Origin: Bacillota bacterium
GTDB taxonomy: Bacteria; Bacillota; Clostridia; Peptostreptococcales; Anaerovoracaceae
Direction: 5' to 3'
Assembly: GCA_019420525.1 (NCBI GenBank)
Contig: JAHZHA010000016.1
Coordinates: 66,415 to 130,414, forward strand
DNA: 64,000 bases
Both the position numbers and the translations under genes were made by a program. Position 1 is the stretch's first letter; every line of letters starts with the position of its first letter. Below, in pieces: positions 15,713 to 24,516 of this stretch. The notes beneath the pieces were generated by a model. That model saw nothing but the letters and a program-made list of their open reading frames with translations. It was not told where the DNA came from and made no database searches.

Positions 15713-17278
15713 TTATTTAATGAAACGCGCCCTGAGTTCTTTGCGGTCGATCTTCCCGTTGGCCGTCATCGGAAGTTGCGCAAGCTGCCGAAATACCTGA
15801 GGTATCATATGCATCGGAACCGTCTTCTGCATCTTCGACCGTATCGTCTTCCCGTCGATATCCCCAGCATAACATGCGATGAGCCTGTCCTTTTCTTCAT
15901 CGAATATACAGACTGCCCGTCCGATTTCCTCATATCCGTTGAGAATCAATTCGATCTCTTCCAGTTCAATGCGGTGTCCCATATGTTTAATCTGAAAATC
16001 CAGACGTCCGGCAAAACAGAGATTGCCTTCTTCATCGTAGAACCCCAAATCTCCCGTACGATAAATCGTTTCCGGATAATCGGGGTTGAGAGGATTCTGT
16101 ACGAAGACTTTTGCCGTCTGCTGAGGATTTCTGTAATACCCCAGAGCCAATGCCGTACCCCCCACACAGATTTCCCCTGTCAGATTCGGCGCTGTAATTT
16201 CTTCAGTTTCTTCACCTTCCGGGACAACGCGCAGCAGAAATACTTTTTCATTCGGAAACGGTCTGCCTGCCGGAATTTTTTCTTCAGGTCCGAATTCCCT
16301 GTTGACACGGTAATATGTACAGTTACACGTTATCTCCGTAGGTCCGTACAGATTGACGTATTGCGCATCCGGAAGGTATTTCCTCCAGAGATTGAGGTGC
16401 TTTACCGGCATAGCTTCTCCACTGAAGAGGACTTTGTCGATTTTTTCAGGGACTCTGTAAGTAAATCCTTTCAACTGTGTAACCATACACAGGGCCGATA
16501 CCGCCCAGATCAATGTTGTGACTTCCTGTTCACACAGATAATCGATCAACTGGGCTGGAAGCGAAAAATAACGCTTAGGAATCAGCACTAACGTCGCCCC
16601 CATTCGCAGAGATGAATAAATATCTTTTACTGAAACATCGAAATCGAACGGAGCCTGATTTCCTATTACGTCGTCACGAGTGATTTCAAACAGATTCGGA
16701 AAAACCCCGATAAAGTCGATGACAGACCGGTGTGAGACGAGAACTCCTTTTGGTACCCCCGTTGATCCCGACGTAAAATTACAGTACAAAGGATCTGTGT
16801 CAGCCGCTCGCGCTCGCACCTCTACCAATGCTTCAGATGATATTGCCTTCTGGCAAAGCACGTCATAGTCCAGTACTCTGCCTGAAAACCCCGCCTCTGT
16901 CAGCTTGTCTCCGGCCCGGGCTTCACTGTCTGTGATCACGGTATCCGGCTGGAGTACCTCCAGAATCTGCCGTATGCGGGCAGCCGGCTGCTCCGGACTG
17001 ATATATGTATAAAATCTGCCTGCATATACAATCCCCAGAAAAGATGCTAGCGCCTGCACCGACTTTTCCATAAAAACGACGACAGATCTGCCGGCGCTTC
17101 CCCTGTATGCCGCCTGAGATGTCTCATCATTTTCCTCTTCTCCCAGCAATCCGCTTCCCACAGCCTGGGCTCTCAGAATTAATTCACTATAACTGTAACA
17201 ATTCTCAGGATCCCTCACTGCTGCTTTGTCCGGGGATATTGCAGCGGAGTTTTCAAGATATTCCAGCACATTTTTCAT
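15713..17278 (-). CDS. Amino-acid adenylating enzyme (DltA-like)
   Basis: 521-residue ANL-superfamily adenylation enzyme. Core motifs: A3 NFTSGSTGVPKGVLVSH, A5 NLYGPTEITCNCTYY, A7 TIYRTGDLG, A8 GRLDFQIKHMGHRIELEEIE, A10 NGKIDRKEL. It should activate an amino acid with ATP and load it on the carrier protein. Length and overall pattern are those of DltA (D-alanine:carrier ligase); amino-acid specificity is not safely readable. The start is the ATG at 17276-17278, 4 bases after the histidine-kinase stop; its ribosome binding site is a run of eight G. Followed 41 bases later by the decarboxylase gene. Confidence 0.88.
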   Translation of the reverse strand: MKNVLEYLENSAAISPDKAAVRDPENCYSYSELILRAQAVGSGLLGEEENDETSQAAYRGSAGRSVVVFMEKSVQALASFLGIVYAGRFYTYISPEQPAARIRQILEVLQPDTVITDSEARAGDKLTEAGFSGRVLDYDVLCQKAISSEALVEVRARAADTDPLYCNFTSGSTGVPKGVLVSHRSVIDFIGVFPNLFEITRDDVIGNQAPFDFDVSVKDIYSSLRMGATLVLIPKRYFSLPAQLIDYLCEQEVTTLIWAVSALCMVTQLKGFTYRVPEKIDKVLFSGEAMPVKHLNLWRKYLPDAQYVNLYGPTEITCNCTYYRVNREFGPEEKIPAGRPFPNEKVFLLRVVPEGEETEEITAPNLTGEICVGGTALALGYYRNPQQTAKVFVQNPLNPDYPETIYRTGDLGFYDEEGNLCFAGRLDFQIKHMGHRIELEEIELILNGYEEIGRAVCIFDEEKDRLIACYAGDIDGKTIRSKMQKTVPMHMIPQVFRQLAQLPMTANGKIDRKELRARFIK

Positions 17279-17282
17279 ATCA

Positions 17283-18836
17283 TCATACCCCCCCCAGTTG
17301 TAAATTTTTGGATATTTTTTCTTCCTCAGGTTTGATCGGCAATACGATATTGACTTCGAAATAATCTTCTGTACGATCAATCCTGAAGCGCCCTTTCATC
17401 TGCTCCACAATCTTCCTACACGTCTTCAAACCAATATTCGTACTTTCCACAAGCGCGCCATCTCTTCGGATTTCATTGCCAATCGTAAACAGAATTTCTG
17501 CTCCCAGCATCCTCGTCCTCAGAACTACGGTACTTTCCGGCACCGCATATTTTTTCACATTTGAAAATAGATTGTCGAATAACCGGTTTATATACTGAAC
17601 ATCCGCTTCTATCTTACCTGTTCCCTTTGTAAAATCCGTCTCTATGGAAAAACCTGCATTCTTCAGATGGAAAATCTGTTCCGCAAAAATCTGCTGGAGA
17701 AGGATATCGGTATCGTACAGCTGAACGTCCATCTCGATGGAATCGCTGCCGAATACCAGAAAATACTGAAACATTTTATCCGACAGGTCTTTCAGCTGAA
17801 GAGCCTTCTGCCGGCAGCTGCTTACATATTTTCGGCAGTCATCTTCCGATGAATTCAGTTCCCCGTCGAGAATATCGAGATAACCGATCAAGGATGTCAG
17901 CGGAGTCCTTATATCGTGAGACATAGAGGTGATCAGCTCGCTGTTGACCTTCCATGCTGCTTTTTCTCTTTCAAAGTGCGCCGCCATCGTGTTTCGCAGG
18001 TCATTCACTCCTTCTGCCAGCTTCGATATCTCGTCATTTCCGCCGTGCTGAATCTCAGATTCCCATTCTCCGCTCGTAATGACGGACACTTCTTTTGAGA
18101 GGCGGATAATCCGGTTGGTGATATACCTGTTATAGAGGAGGAGAACTGCAAAGATCGTCAATATGAAGATGCTCCATGCCAGAATATCCACCAGATTGTA
18201 CCACCGCATTTCCGAAAATTCGATGATGCTTGCTCCGTAGATACCGTCAGAAAATTCGATATCATATGTCGCCGGTAAATTTTCAGCGACAGCGCTGTCT
18301 GCTATATCTTCATCGTTCTGAAGATCTTCCGATTCGGCAGCTCCGTTTTCCACACCGGCTTCGCTAGAATCCTCTGCAACCTGTTCTGCGCCACTGCCTT
18401 CACCGGAATCCTCCGCCTGTTCTGTCGACACTTCAGGAATTCCGGCTGTTGTCCCCGTTTCTTCCGTTTCTTCACTTTCGCTGAGTTTCGATGATTCTTC
18501 ATCCCACCAGCCCGATTCATATATGATATCGTCTCCGTCATAGAGAATCAGGTAAATATTGCTCTCAGCCTTGACCCACTGAGACAGCATCGCCGTATCC
18601 TTTGAAGAGATTCCGTTCAGCCTGACATAATTTTCCAAAGAATTTTCGTAATATGTCAGCCGTTCCGCAACAGATTCATCATCCAGGTAATTCTTTTCGA
18701 TCAGTCTGTATCCTATCGACTGTATCAGGAAAAAAAGGCAGATGGAAAGGAGCAGTCCAAGCGTAAGAGTCAGAAACAGCTTGTATCTCAGACGGAAAGT
18801 CCTTCTGCCTGTGCTCCTATTTTCCTTATGCCTCAT
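17283..18836 (-). CDS. Sensor histidine kinase with acidic extracellular insert
   Basis: 517-residue membrane kinase. TM1 about 20-42, TM2 about 214-236, HAMP-like linker, HisKA with phospho-acceptor H307 in TSMSHDIRTPLTSLIG, and an ATPase domain with N-box DNLFSNVKKYA. The usual DxGxG G1 box is not visible; the C-terminal block NIGLKTCRKIVEQMKG replaces the GLGL region, a form seen in a clostridial kinase subfamily. The extracytoplasmic loop contains about 85 residues (112-198) strongly enriched in Glu, Asp, Ser and Ala. It overlaps the response-regulator gene by 11 bases and abuts the Dlt-like operon, which it probably controls. Confidence 0.88.
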   Translation of the reverse strand: MRHKENRSTGRRTFRLRYKLFLTLTLGLLLSICLFFLIQSIGYRLIEKNYLDDESVAERLTYYENSLENYVRLNGISSKDTAMLSQWVKAESNIYLILYDGDDIIYESGWWDEESSKLSESEETEETGTTAGIPEVSTEQAEDSGEGSGAEQVAEDSSEAGVENGAAESEDLQNDEDIADSAVAENLPATYDIEFSDGIYGASIIEFSEMRWYNLVDILAWSIFILTIFAVLLLYNRYITNRIIRLSKEVSVITSGEWESEIQHGGNDEISKLAEGVNDLRNTMAAHFEREKAAWKVNSELITSMSHDIRTPLTSLIGYLDILDGELNSSEDDCRKYVSSCRQKALQLKDLSDKMFQYFLVFGSDSIEMDVQLYDTDILLQQIFAEQIFHLKNAGFSIETDFTKGTGKIEADVQYINRLFDNLFSNVKKYAVPESTVVLRTRMLGAEILFTIGNEIRRDGALVESTNIGLKTCRKIVEQMKGRFRIDRTEDYFEVNIVLPIKPEEEKISKNLQLGGV

Positions 18837-19545
18837 CTATCTGATATCCCTTCCCCCAGATCGTCCGGATGATCACAGGATTATTCGGATCGAGTTCCAG
18901 CTTTTTGCGCAGATTTAGAATATGAACCATTATAGTGCCCGCCGATGACGGCAGAAATTTTTCTTTCCAGACGCTTTCGTAAATCTCCTGAGCGCTGCAG
19001 GCACTGCCTCTGTGATCCAGCAGGTAGATGAAAATCTGATATTCTGTACCTGTGATACTGAACGGCTTTCCGTCTCTCGCCAGCGTGCGCTTTTCCCGGT
19101 TTACCACGATATCCTGCACGCTGACCAGCCCCTGTTTTCCGGAAATATCGTTCTCCTGTTTTCCCCTGTAAACCACATAGCGACGCATCAGCGATCTGAC
19201 TTTCATCATCAGTTCTGCTCTGGAAAAAGGCTTTACCAGATAATCATCTCCCCCGTTGTCATACGCTTCTGCTTTGTCACTCTCTTTCGATTTCGCCGTA
19301 AGAAAGAGAACAGGCACACAGGAATGTTTCCGTATCTCTGTGCAGGCCTCCACACCCGAAATTCCCGGCATCATTACATCCAGAATCACCAGATCGATGT
19401 CGGAATTGCGGATTACCGTCTCGATAGCATCTGTTCCGTTTACGGCTTCCAACACATCATATCCCTCATTTGTCAGCTGAATATTCAGAACTTCCCTGAT
19501 ATCCGCATCATCGTCGACGACGAGAATTTTCTGTTGCTGACTCAT
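18826..19545 (-). CDS. OmpR/PhoB-family response regulator
   Basis: 239 residues: receiver domain with acidic pocket DDD (11-13), phospho-acceptor D56 in DLVILDVMMPG, and K near VKPF; C-terminal winged helix (SITGTEYQIFIYLL ... GTIMVHILNLRKKLE ... IIRTIWGKGYQID). Pairs with the adjoining kinase gene (11-base overlap). As first gene of the series regulator - kinase - adenylating enzyme - decarboxylase - carrier - MBOAT - SGNH it likely controls its own operon. Ribosome binding site AAGGAGGGG before ATG 19543-19545. Confidence 0.93.
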   Translation of the reverse strand: MSQQQKILVVDDDADIREVLNIQLTNEGYDVLEAVNGTDAIETVIRNSDIDLVILDVMMPGISGVEACTEIRKHSCVPVLFLTAKSKESDKAEAYDNGGDDYLVKPFSRAELMMKVRSLMRRYVVYRGKQENDISGKQGLVSVQDIVVNREKRTLARDGKPFSITGTEYQIFIYLLDHRGSACSAQEIYESVWKEKFLPSSAGTIMVHILNLRKKLELDPNNPVIIRTIWGKGYQIDEA

Positions 19546-19767
19546 ATATCTATCCCCTCCTTGTAAATTACTTTCCTTTCAGCCGCTTCCGCTGCAGATT
19601 TCTCTCAAAGGAATATTACGGCTTGATTGTAACATGGTTTTTCAAAAAAAGATGAATTCCAGGGCGAATTGAAGAATTCTTAAGGAATTAACAGGATTTA
19701 TTAAAAATAGTTTAATAAAAAAATAAGAAACCGGTCATTCCACCGATAAACGATTGAAAATAGAATG
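19546..19767 (-). promoter_or_regulatory. Upstream region of two-component/Dlt-like operon
   Basis: AT-rich region. GAATT occurs at 19654, 19666, 19674 and 19685 within about 36 bases; clusters of short direct repeats like this are typical of OmpR-family binding sites. A -10-like TACAAT on the minus strand near 19630 is present without a convincing -35, consistent with an activator-dependent promoter. Confidence 0.35.
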
Positions 19768-19800
19768 CAAAAAACGACAGCGCTGTGCTGCCGTTTTCTT
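19768..19800 (-). terminator. Intrinsic terminator after HAD phosphatase gene
   Basis: Minus strand AAAACGGCAGC, 5-base loop, GCTGTCGTTTTTT: 7-bp stem with one G-U pair and a six-T run. It ends the long leftward operon beginning near 27.5 kb or earlier. Confidence 0.7.
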
Positions 19801-19848
19801 CTGTTCATCTATCTATATTATCTGAAAATATTTCCGGGGAAACAACGA

Positions 19849-20496
19849 TCATACGAGCGCTGCGATCTCTTCCGCTCTGCTGACCGTCACTCGTGCCCCT
19901 CTTTCCCGGAGAAAGCTCTCTTCACGAAATCCCCACAGGCAAATAATCCCGTCGATACCTGCGTTTTCCGCGGTGAGAATATCCACCTCTGAGTCCCCGA
20001 TGTACACAGCCTTTCTATCTGCTGCATCCAGTCTGTCCATAGCTGCGGAAACCATAGCGGAATCGGGTTTTTTCGGCATGCTGTCCCGCTGTCCCAGAAC
20101 GACGGAAAAAATGCCCGGGAAATAGCGGCTGCACATGGCCTCCGCTGCCTCATGATTTTTGTTCGTGACGACAGCCAGCAGAAAACCTCTCTCTTTCAGC
20201 TCCTTCAGCAATTCTGGTATACCCGGATAAGGATGCGTGCAGATCATACAGTGACCGTCATAATAACGCCGGTATTCCGCAAGAGCCTTCTCCACGGTTT
20301 CGGCGCCGGCATCTGCAGGCAGGGAACGTTCTATGAGTTTTCGAATTCCGTTCCCGATATAACTTCTCACCTCATCCAGCGTATGCTCCGGATAACCGAA
20401 AAGTCTCATCACATGATTTACGCTGTTTTTCATATCTTCCAGGGAATCGAGAAGTGTCCCGTCCAGGTCGAAGAGAATCACGTCATATTTTTTCAT
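19849..20496 (-). CDS. HAD-family phosphatase, phosphoglycolate-phosphatase-like
   Basis: 215-residue haloacid-dehalogenase hydrolase of the Gph/PpaX type. Motif I DLDGTLLDS (catalytic Asp pair), motif II in AVVTNKNHEAA, motif III/IV YIGDSEVDILTAENAG. A helical cap follows motif I. Substrate probably a small phosphate ester such as 2-phosphoglycolate or pyrophosphate; not decidable here. Start ATG 20494-20496 follows AAAGGACGC; the frame stays open upstream without a start signal. It lies 131 bases after tlyA. Confidence 0.85.
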   Translation of the reverse strand: MKKYDVILFDLDGTLLDSLEDMKNSVNHVMRLFGYPEHTLDEVRSYIGNGIRKLIERSLPADAGAETVEKALAEYRRYYDGHCMICTHPYPGIPELLKELKERGFLLAVVTNKNHEAAEAMCSRYFPGIFSVVLGQRDSMPKKPDSAMVSAAMDRLDAADRKAVYIGDSEVDILTAENAGIDGIICLWGFREESFLRERGARVTVSRAEEIAALV

Positions 20497-20627
20497 CGTC
20501 AGCGTCCTTTCTCTCGTTCCGGCATCTGCCGTCTCATACTTCGTTCTGACCGGTGCCGGACCGCAAATTTTGCCGTCTGTCTTCGTTTTTCCGTTTCCCG
20601 CACGTTCCTTTTCCGCAGCGGGAGATA

Positions 20628-21452
20628 TCACTTCGCCAGAGATGCGTGTGCCTCACCGATAACCGCTTCGATCTGTTCCCTGCCGATTTCAGAGATACAG
20701 GAAACGCCTTCCGGCATCCTCACCGACCGGAGCAGATACTCGATGTTCCCCTTTGCCCCCGTCATGGGAGAAAATGTAAGTTCCCGGGGATTCAGACTGT
20801 TTTCTTCAGCGTAGCCGATAACCTTTTCGATGACTTCTCTGTGTACGTTCCGATCTCTGACGATGCCTTTTTTTCCCACCTGTTCTCTGCCGGCTTCAAA
20901 CTGAGGTTTGATGAGGCAGACAGTCTCTGCCCCTTCCTTCAGAAGCCCTCTGACCACCGGCAGAATCAGCTTCAGAGATATAAAAGACACGTCCACACTG
21001 ACGAAATCCATCCGGTCGGGAACCGTTTCCGGATCCAGATAGCGCACGTTGACTTTTTCCATATTGACGACCCTGGGATCGCTGCGCAGCTTCCAGTCCA
21101 GCTGGCCGTATCCCACATCTACGGCATAGACTTTCGAAGCTCCGTTCTGCAGCATACAGTCGGTGAATCCCCCGGTAGATGCACCGATATCCATCGCCGT
21201 CCGTCCCGCCAGATCAATGCCGAAAGTTTCAATGGCTTTCGCAAGCTTGTAGCCGCCCCTGCCCACGTAAGGGCACTGGTCGTTTCTCACGGTGATCTCC
21301 GCATCCACATCGATCTTCGTTCCGGCCTTATCGGAAATTCCGCCGTTGACATAGACATCGCCGGCCATTATCGCCGTCTTTGCCCGCTCTCTGGACGAAA
21401 AGAATCCTTTATTTACCAATAAAATATCAAGCCTTTCCTTCAACTGCTTCAC
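20628..21452 (-). CDS. tlyA: TlyA family rRNA 2'-O-methyltransferase
   Basis: 274-residue protein with an N-terminal S4 RNA-binding domain (RLDILLVNKGFFSSRERAK) and an FtsJ-type SAM methyltransferase domain (AMDIGASTGGFTDCML as motif I). TlyA proteins methylate cytidine 2'-OH groups in 16S and, in some species, 23S rRNA. The gene overlaps dxs by 26 bases, the usual clostridial dxs-tlyA coupling. Confidence 0.92.
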   Translation of the reverse strand: MKQLKERLDILLVNKGFFSSRERAKTAIMAGDVYVNGGISDKAGTKIDVDAEITVRNDQCPYVGRGGYKLAKAIETFGIDLAGRTAMDIGASTGGFTDCMLQNGASKVYAVDVGYGQLDWKLRSDPRVVNMEKVNVRYLDPETVPDRMDFVSVDVSFISLKLILPVVRGLLKEGAETVCLIKPQFEAGREQVGKKGIVRDRNVHREVIEKVIGYAEENSLNPRELTFSPMTGAKGNIEYLLRSVRMPEGVSCISEIGREQIEAVIGEAHASLAK

Positions 21453-23322
21453 GCACCCTTTCCGCGATGGATTCCGCGTCCATGCCGTATTTCTTCTTTA
21501 ACTCCGCCTGCGTTCCGTGGCCGATGAACCGGTCCGGCCAGGCGATCTTTCTGACGGTCACCTTCGGGTCGCAGGCGAAGAGATCTTCGACACAGCTGCC
21601 GAATCCTCCCGTCCCCACGTTGTCCTCCACAGTGAAGACGAGTCCCGTCACTGCAGCCGAGTTCCGGAGAGTCTCCGCATCGAGAGGCTTCAGTACTCTG
21701 GCATCGATGAGTTCGGCCCGGATTCCCGCGGCTTCCAGAATCCGGCAGCTTTCGATACAGTCTGCCGTCATCGCGCCTGCGGAAACGATCGTGACGTCTG
21801 TTCCTCTTTTGAGAATCCTGGAATGAAAAAGATTTTCCCCGCGCTTCTGCTCGTCTTCCGGCACGTCTGCCATTTCTTTCAGAGATTCCGGAGCCGTTCC
21901 CCGCGGGTAGCGGACAGCACAGGGATGATCCGACGAGACAGCGTATTTCAGCACAGCTTTCAGTTCTTCCGCATCTGACGGGGCAAAAACTGTGAGATTC
22001 GGCATAGGAAGGAGATACGAGATATCAAAGATACCATGATGCGTCTCTCCGTCGGCTCCCACGACTCCGGCTCTGTCGAGACAGAACGTCACCGGAAGAT
22101 CCTGCATGCAGACATCGATGAGAATCTGATCGTACGCCCGCTGCAGAAAAGTGGAATAGACGGCCACCACAGGGTGAAGACCTTCCGCCGCCGCTCCGGC
22201 GGCAAACGTCACCGCATGTTCCTCTGCGATACCCACGTCAAAGAGACGATCCGGCATCGACCCAGCGAATTCCGACAGACCTGTCCCTTCCGTCATAGCT
22301 GCCGTAACGGCGATGATGGAAGGATTTTCCGCAGCGAGTTCTTTTAAGGTGCTGCCGAATACTTTTGAATAAGAGACCCCATCCGACTGATTTTTTAGCA
22401 CTCCGGTCTCAGGGAAGAACGGTGCGATTCCGTGGAATTTCGACGGATTCCGTTCTGCCGGCAGATAGCCCTTACCTTTTTTCGTGACGCAGTGAACCAG
22501 CACCGGTCTGTCCAACATTCTGGCATAGCGGAAGACTTCTATGAGCTCTTCGATATTGTGACCGTCAATCGGCCCCAGGTAGACAAAACCCAACTCTTCG
22601 AAGAGAACGCCGGAAACCATTGTATATTTGACGGCATCCCGCAGCGCACCCAGGCCTCCGATCAGAGGCTCGCCCACCACAGGTATTTTCTTCAGCTGCT
22701 TTTTCAGAGATTCTTTGAAATTCTTATAGCTTTCCGAGGAACGCAGCTTTCCGAGGTGCTGCGCCATACTGCCCTCGTTCTGCGAAATGGACATCTCATT
22801 GTCGTTGAGAACCACGATGAATCCGCTGTTCATGGCCCCGGCGTTGTTCATCGCCTCATAGACCATGCCGCCCGTCATGGAACCATCTCCTATGACGGCC
22901 ACCACCGCATAATCGTCCTTCTTCAGATCTCTGGCTGCAGCCATGCCCAGCGCCGCCGAAATGGAATTGCTGGCATGACCCGTATCAAACGTATCAAAAA
23001 CACTTTCGCAGCGCTTCGGAAAACCGCTCATTCCCCCCAGCTGCCGGAGGCTTTTAAAAGAAGCCCCTCTGCCTGTGAGAAGCTTGTGTACATAAGACTG
23101 GTGTCCGACATCCCAGACAATTCTGTCCCGCGGGGCGTCAAACACCTTGTGCAGTGCAATTGTAAGCTCCACTACGCCGAGATTCGACGCCAGATGTCCC
23201 CCCGTGTCCGACACGGTGGAAATCAGCATATCGCGTATCTCATAGCTCAGAAGCTCCAGCTGCCTGATATCCATTTTTTTGATATCGGATGGATAGATTC
23301 CTTCTTCTAACTTTCTGATCAT
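21427..23322 (-). CDS. dxs: 1-deoxy-D-xylulose-5-phosphate synthase
   Basis: 631-residue TPP enzyme making DXP from pyruvate and glyceraldehyde-3-phosphate, first step of the MEP isoprenoid pathway. Visible motifs: DVGHQSYVHKLLTGR, DTGHASNSISAALGMA, TPP/Mg site GDGSMTGGMVYEAMNNAG, and DRAGVVGADGETHHGIFDISYL in the pyrimidine-binding domain. C-terminal transketolase domain complete (EDNVGTGGFGS ... GWPD-like AWPDRFIGHG). Lies after ispA and overlaps tlyA. Confidence 0.96.
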   Translation of the reverse strand: MIRKLEEGIYPSDIKKMDIRQLELLSYEIRDMLISTVSDTGGHLASNLGVVELTIALHKVFDAPRDRIVWDVGHQSYVHKLLTGRGASFKSLRQLGGMSGFPKRCESVFDTFDTGHASNSISAALGMAAARDLKKDDYAVVAVIGDGSMTGGMVYEAMNNAGAMNSGFIVVLNDNEMSISQNEGSMAQHLGKLRSSESYKNFKESLKKQLKKIPVVGEPLIGGLGALRDAVKYTMVSGVLFEELGFVYLGPIDGHNIEELIEVFRYARMLDRPVLVHCVTKKGKGYLPAERNPSKFHGIAPFFPETGVLKNQSDGVSYSKVFGSTLKELAAENPSIIAVTAAMTEGTGLSEFAGSMPDRLFDVGIAEEHAVTFAAGAAAEGLHPVVAVYSTFLQRAYDQILIDVCMQDLPVTFCLDRAGVVGADGETHHGIFDISYLLPMPNLTVFAPSDAEELKAVLKYAVSSDHPCAVRYPRGTAPESLKEMADVPEDEQKRGENLFHSRILKRGTDVTIVSAGAMTADCIESCRILEAAGIRAELIDARVLKPLDAETLRNSAAVTGLVFTVEDNVGTGGFGSCVEDLFACDPKVTVRKIAWPDRFIGHGTQAELKKKYGMDAESIAERVREAVEGKA

Positions 23323-23382
23323 AAAAAGCTTTCCTTGCTGTCTGTCATTTTTTGTTGAAAAATGAAATCATTTTTGTCTATT

Positions 23383-24282
23383 TTATGATATCCGTTTCTC
23401 AAGGTCAATAGCGAGCTTTGCGAGAAAAACTCCGCCGCTTCCGAAGCTTTCCGCCGCTTCCACCGCCCGTCCGGTGGCCTCTTCCAGACGCCGGCGGGAT
23501 TCCTCCAGTCCGTAGACGGACGGATACGTCAGTTTGCCGAGACGCTCGTCAGCCCCGGCGCTCTTGCCCATCTTCTCTGTATCGCCGACGACATCGAGGA
23601 TATCGTCGGAAATCTGAAAGGCCAGTCCGAGATTTTCCGCATATCGGGTGAGAGCGATCAGCTGAGAATCCGAAGCCTCTCCGATCAGCGCGCCGGCCCG
23701 CACGGCAGCGCGGATCAGCGCACCCGTCTTATTGCGGTGAATATAGAGAAGCATTTCACTGCTTCTGCACCCGGCTCCGGTGTTGTCCAGATCAGCCGCC
23801 TGTCCGGCGATCATGCCCCTCACTCCGGCAGCCGAGGAGATCTCATAAACCGCTTTCAGCAGCGGCTCCGTATTTTCACCTCTTCCGGCGGCTTTCAGCA
23901 TGTCCTCCGTCATGATATCGAAAGCGGAATTCAGCAGTCCGTCACCTGCCAGAATCGCCATACCGTCTCCGAAAACCTTGTGATTTGTCGGTTTTCCTCT
24001 GCGCAGATCGTCATCATCCATGGAAGGATGATCGTCATGAATCAGAGAATACGTATGAATGAATTCTATGGCGCAGGCGTAGGGAAGCGCTCTTCCTGCG
24101 TCGCCTCCGCAGACGCTGCACGCTTCCAGCAGCAGCAGCGGGCGCAGTCTCTTTCCTCCTGCCAGGAGACTGTATTTCATCGCTTCGAAAAGCCGGCTTC
24201 TCTGCTCTTCCTGCTCCGGCAGAAAGTCCACAAGCCTCGCTTCGATATATTTTTTCCAGTATGAATAGCGGTCCTCCGTCAA
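23383..24282 (-). CDS. ispA: Polyprenyl synthetase (farnesyl/geranyl diphosphate synthase)
   Basis: 299-residue trans-prenyltransferase. First aspartate-rich motif DDHPSMDDDDLRRGKPTNH (DDx4D form typical of bacterial FPP synthases), second motif DDILD. GGKRLRPLLLLEA binds the diphosphate. Supplies C15 precursor for undecaprenol and other isoprenoids. It starts 3 bases after xseB ends and is followed by dxs, so prenyl supply genes are linked. Chain length (C15) is inferred from the family pattern. Confidence 0.92.
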   Translation of the reverse strand: MTEDRYSYWKKYIEARLVDFLPEQEEQRSRLFEAMKYSLLAGGKRLRPLLLLEACSVCGGDAGRALPYACAIEFIHTYSLIHDDHPSMDDDDLRRGKPTNHKVFGDGMAILAGDGLLNSAFDIMTEDMLKAAGRGENTEPLLKAVYEISSAAGVRGMIAGQAADLDNTGAGCRSSEMLLYIHRNKTGALIRAAVRAGALIGEASDSQLIALTRYAENLGLAFQISDDILDVVGDTEKMGKSAGADERLGKLTYPSVYGLEESRRRLEEATGRAVEAAESFGSGGVFLAKLAIDLEKRIS

Positions 24283-24285
24283 TTC

Positions 24286-24516
24286 TCACATCTCCTTCAG
24301 TGTGTCGGTTTCTCTGTCGTAAATCTGAATCAGCTGTTTCGCTTCCTGCAGCTTTTTACTGCAAATCGCATAATATTCTTTGCCTTTTCTGTAACTCTCC
24401 ATGGCATCTTCCAGAGAGATACTGTCTGAGCTTATCTTTTCCGCCTCGCTCCGCAGCAGCCCGAAAGCCTCTTCAAACTTCAGTCCGTCTTTTTTTTCTT
24501 CCATTATTCTCCGCAC
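24286..24516 (-). CDS. xseB: Exodeoxyribonuclease VII small subunit
   Basis: 76-residue coiled-coil subunit; conserved LKFEEAFGLLRSEAEKISSD and LEDAMESYRKGKEYYAICSKKLQEA. Forms the ssDNA exonuclease VII complex with XseA. Overlaps xseA by 13 bases and is followed at 3 bases by ispA. Confidence 0.94.
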   Translation of the reverse strand: MRRIMEEKKDGLKFEEAFGLLRSEAEKISSDSISLEDAMESYRKGKEYYAICSKKLQEAKQLIQIYDRETDTLKEM

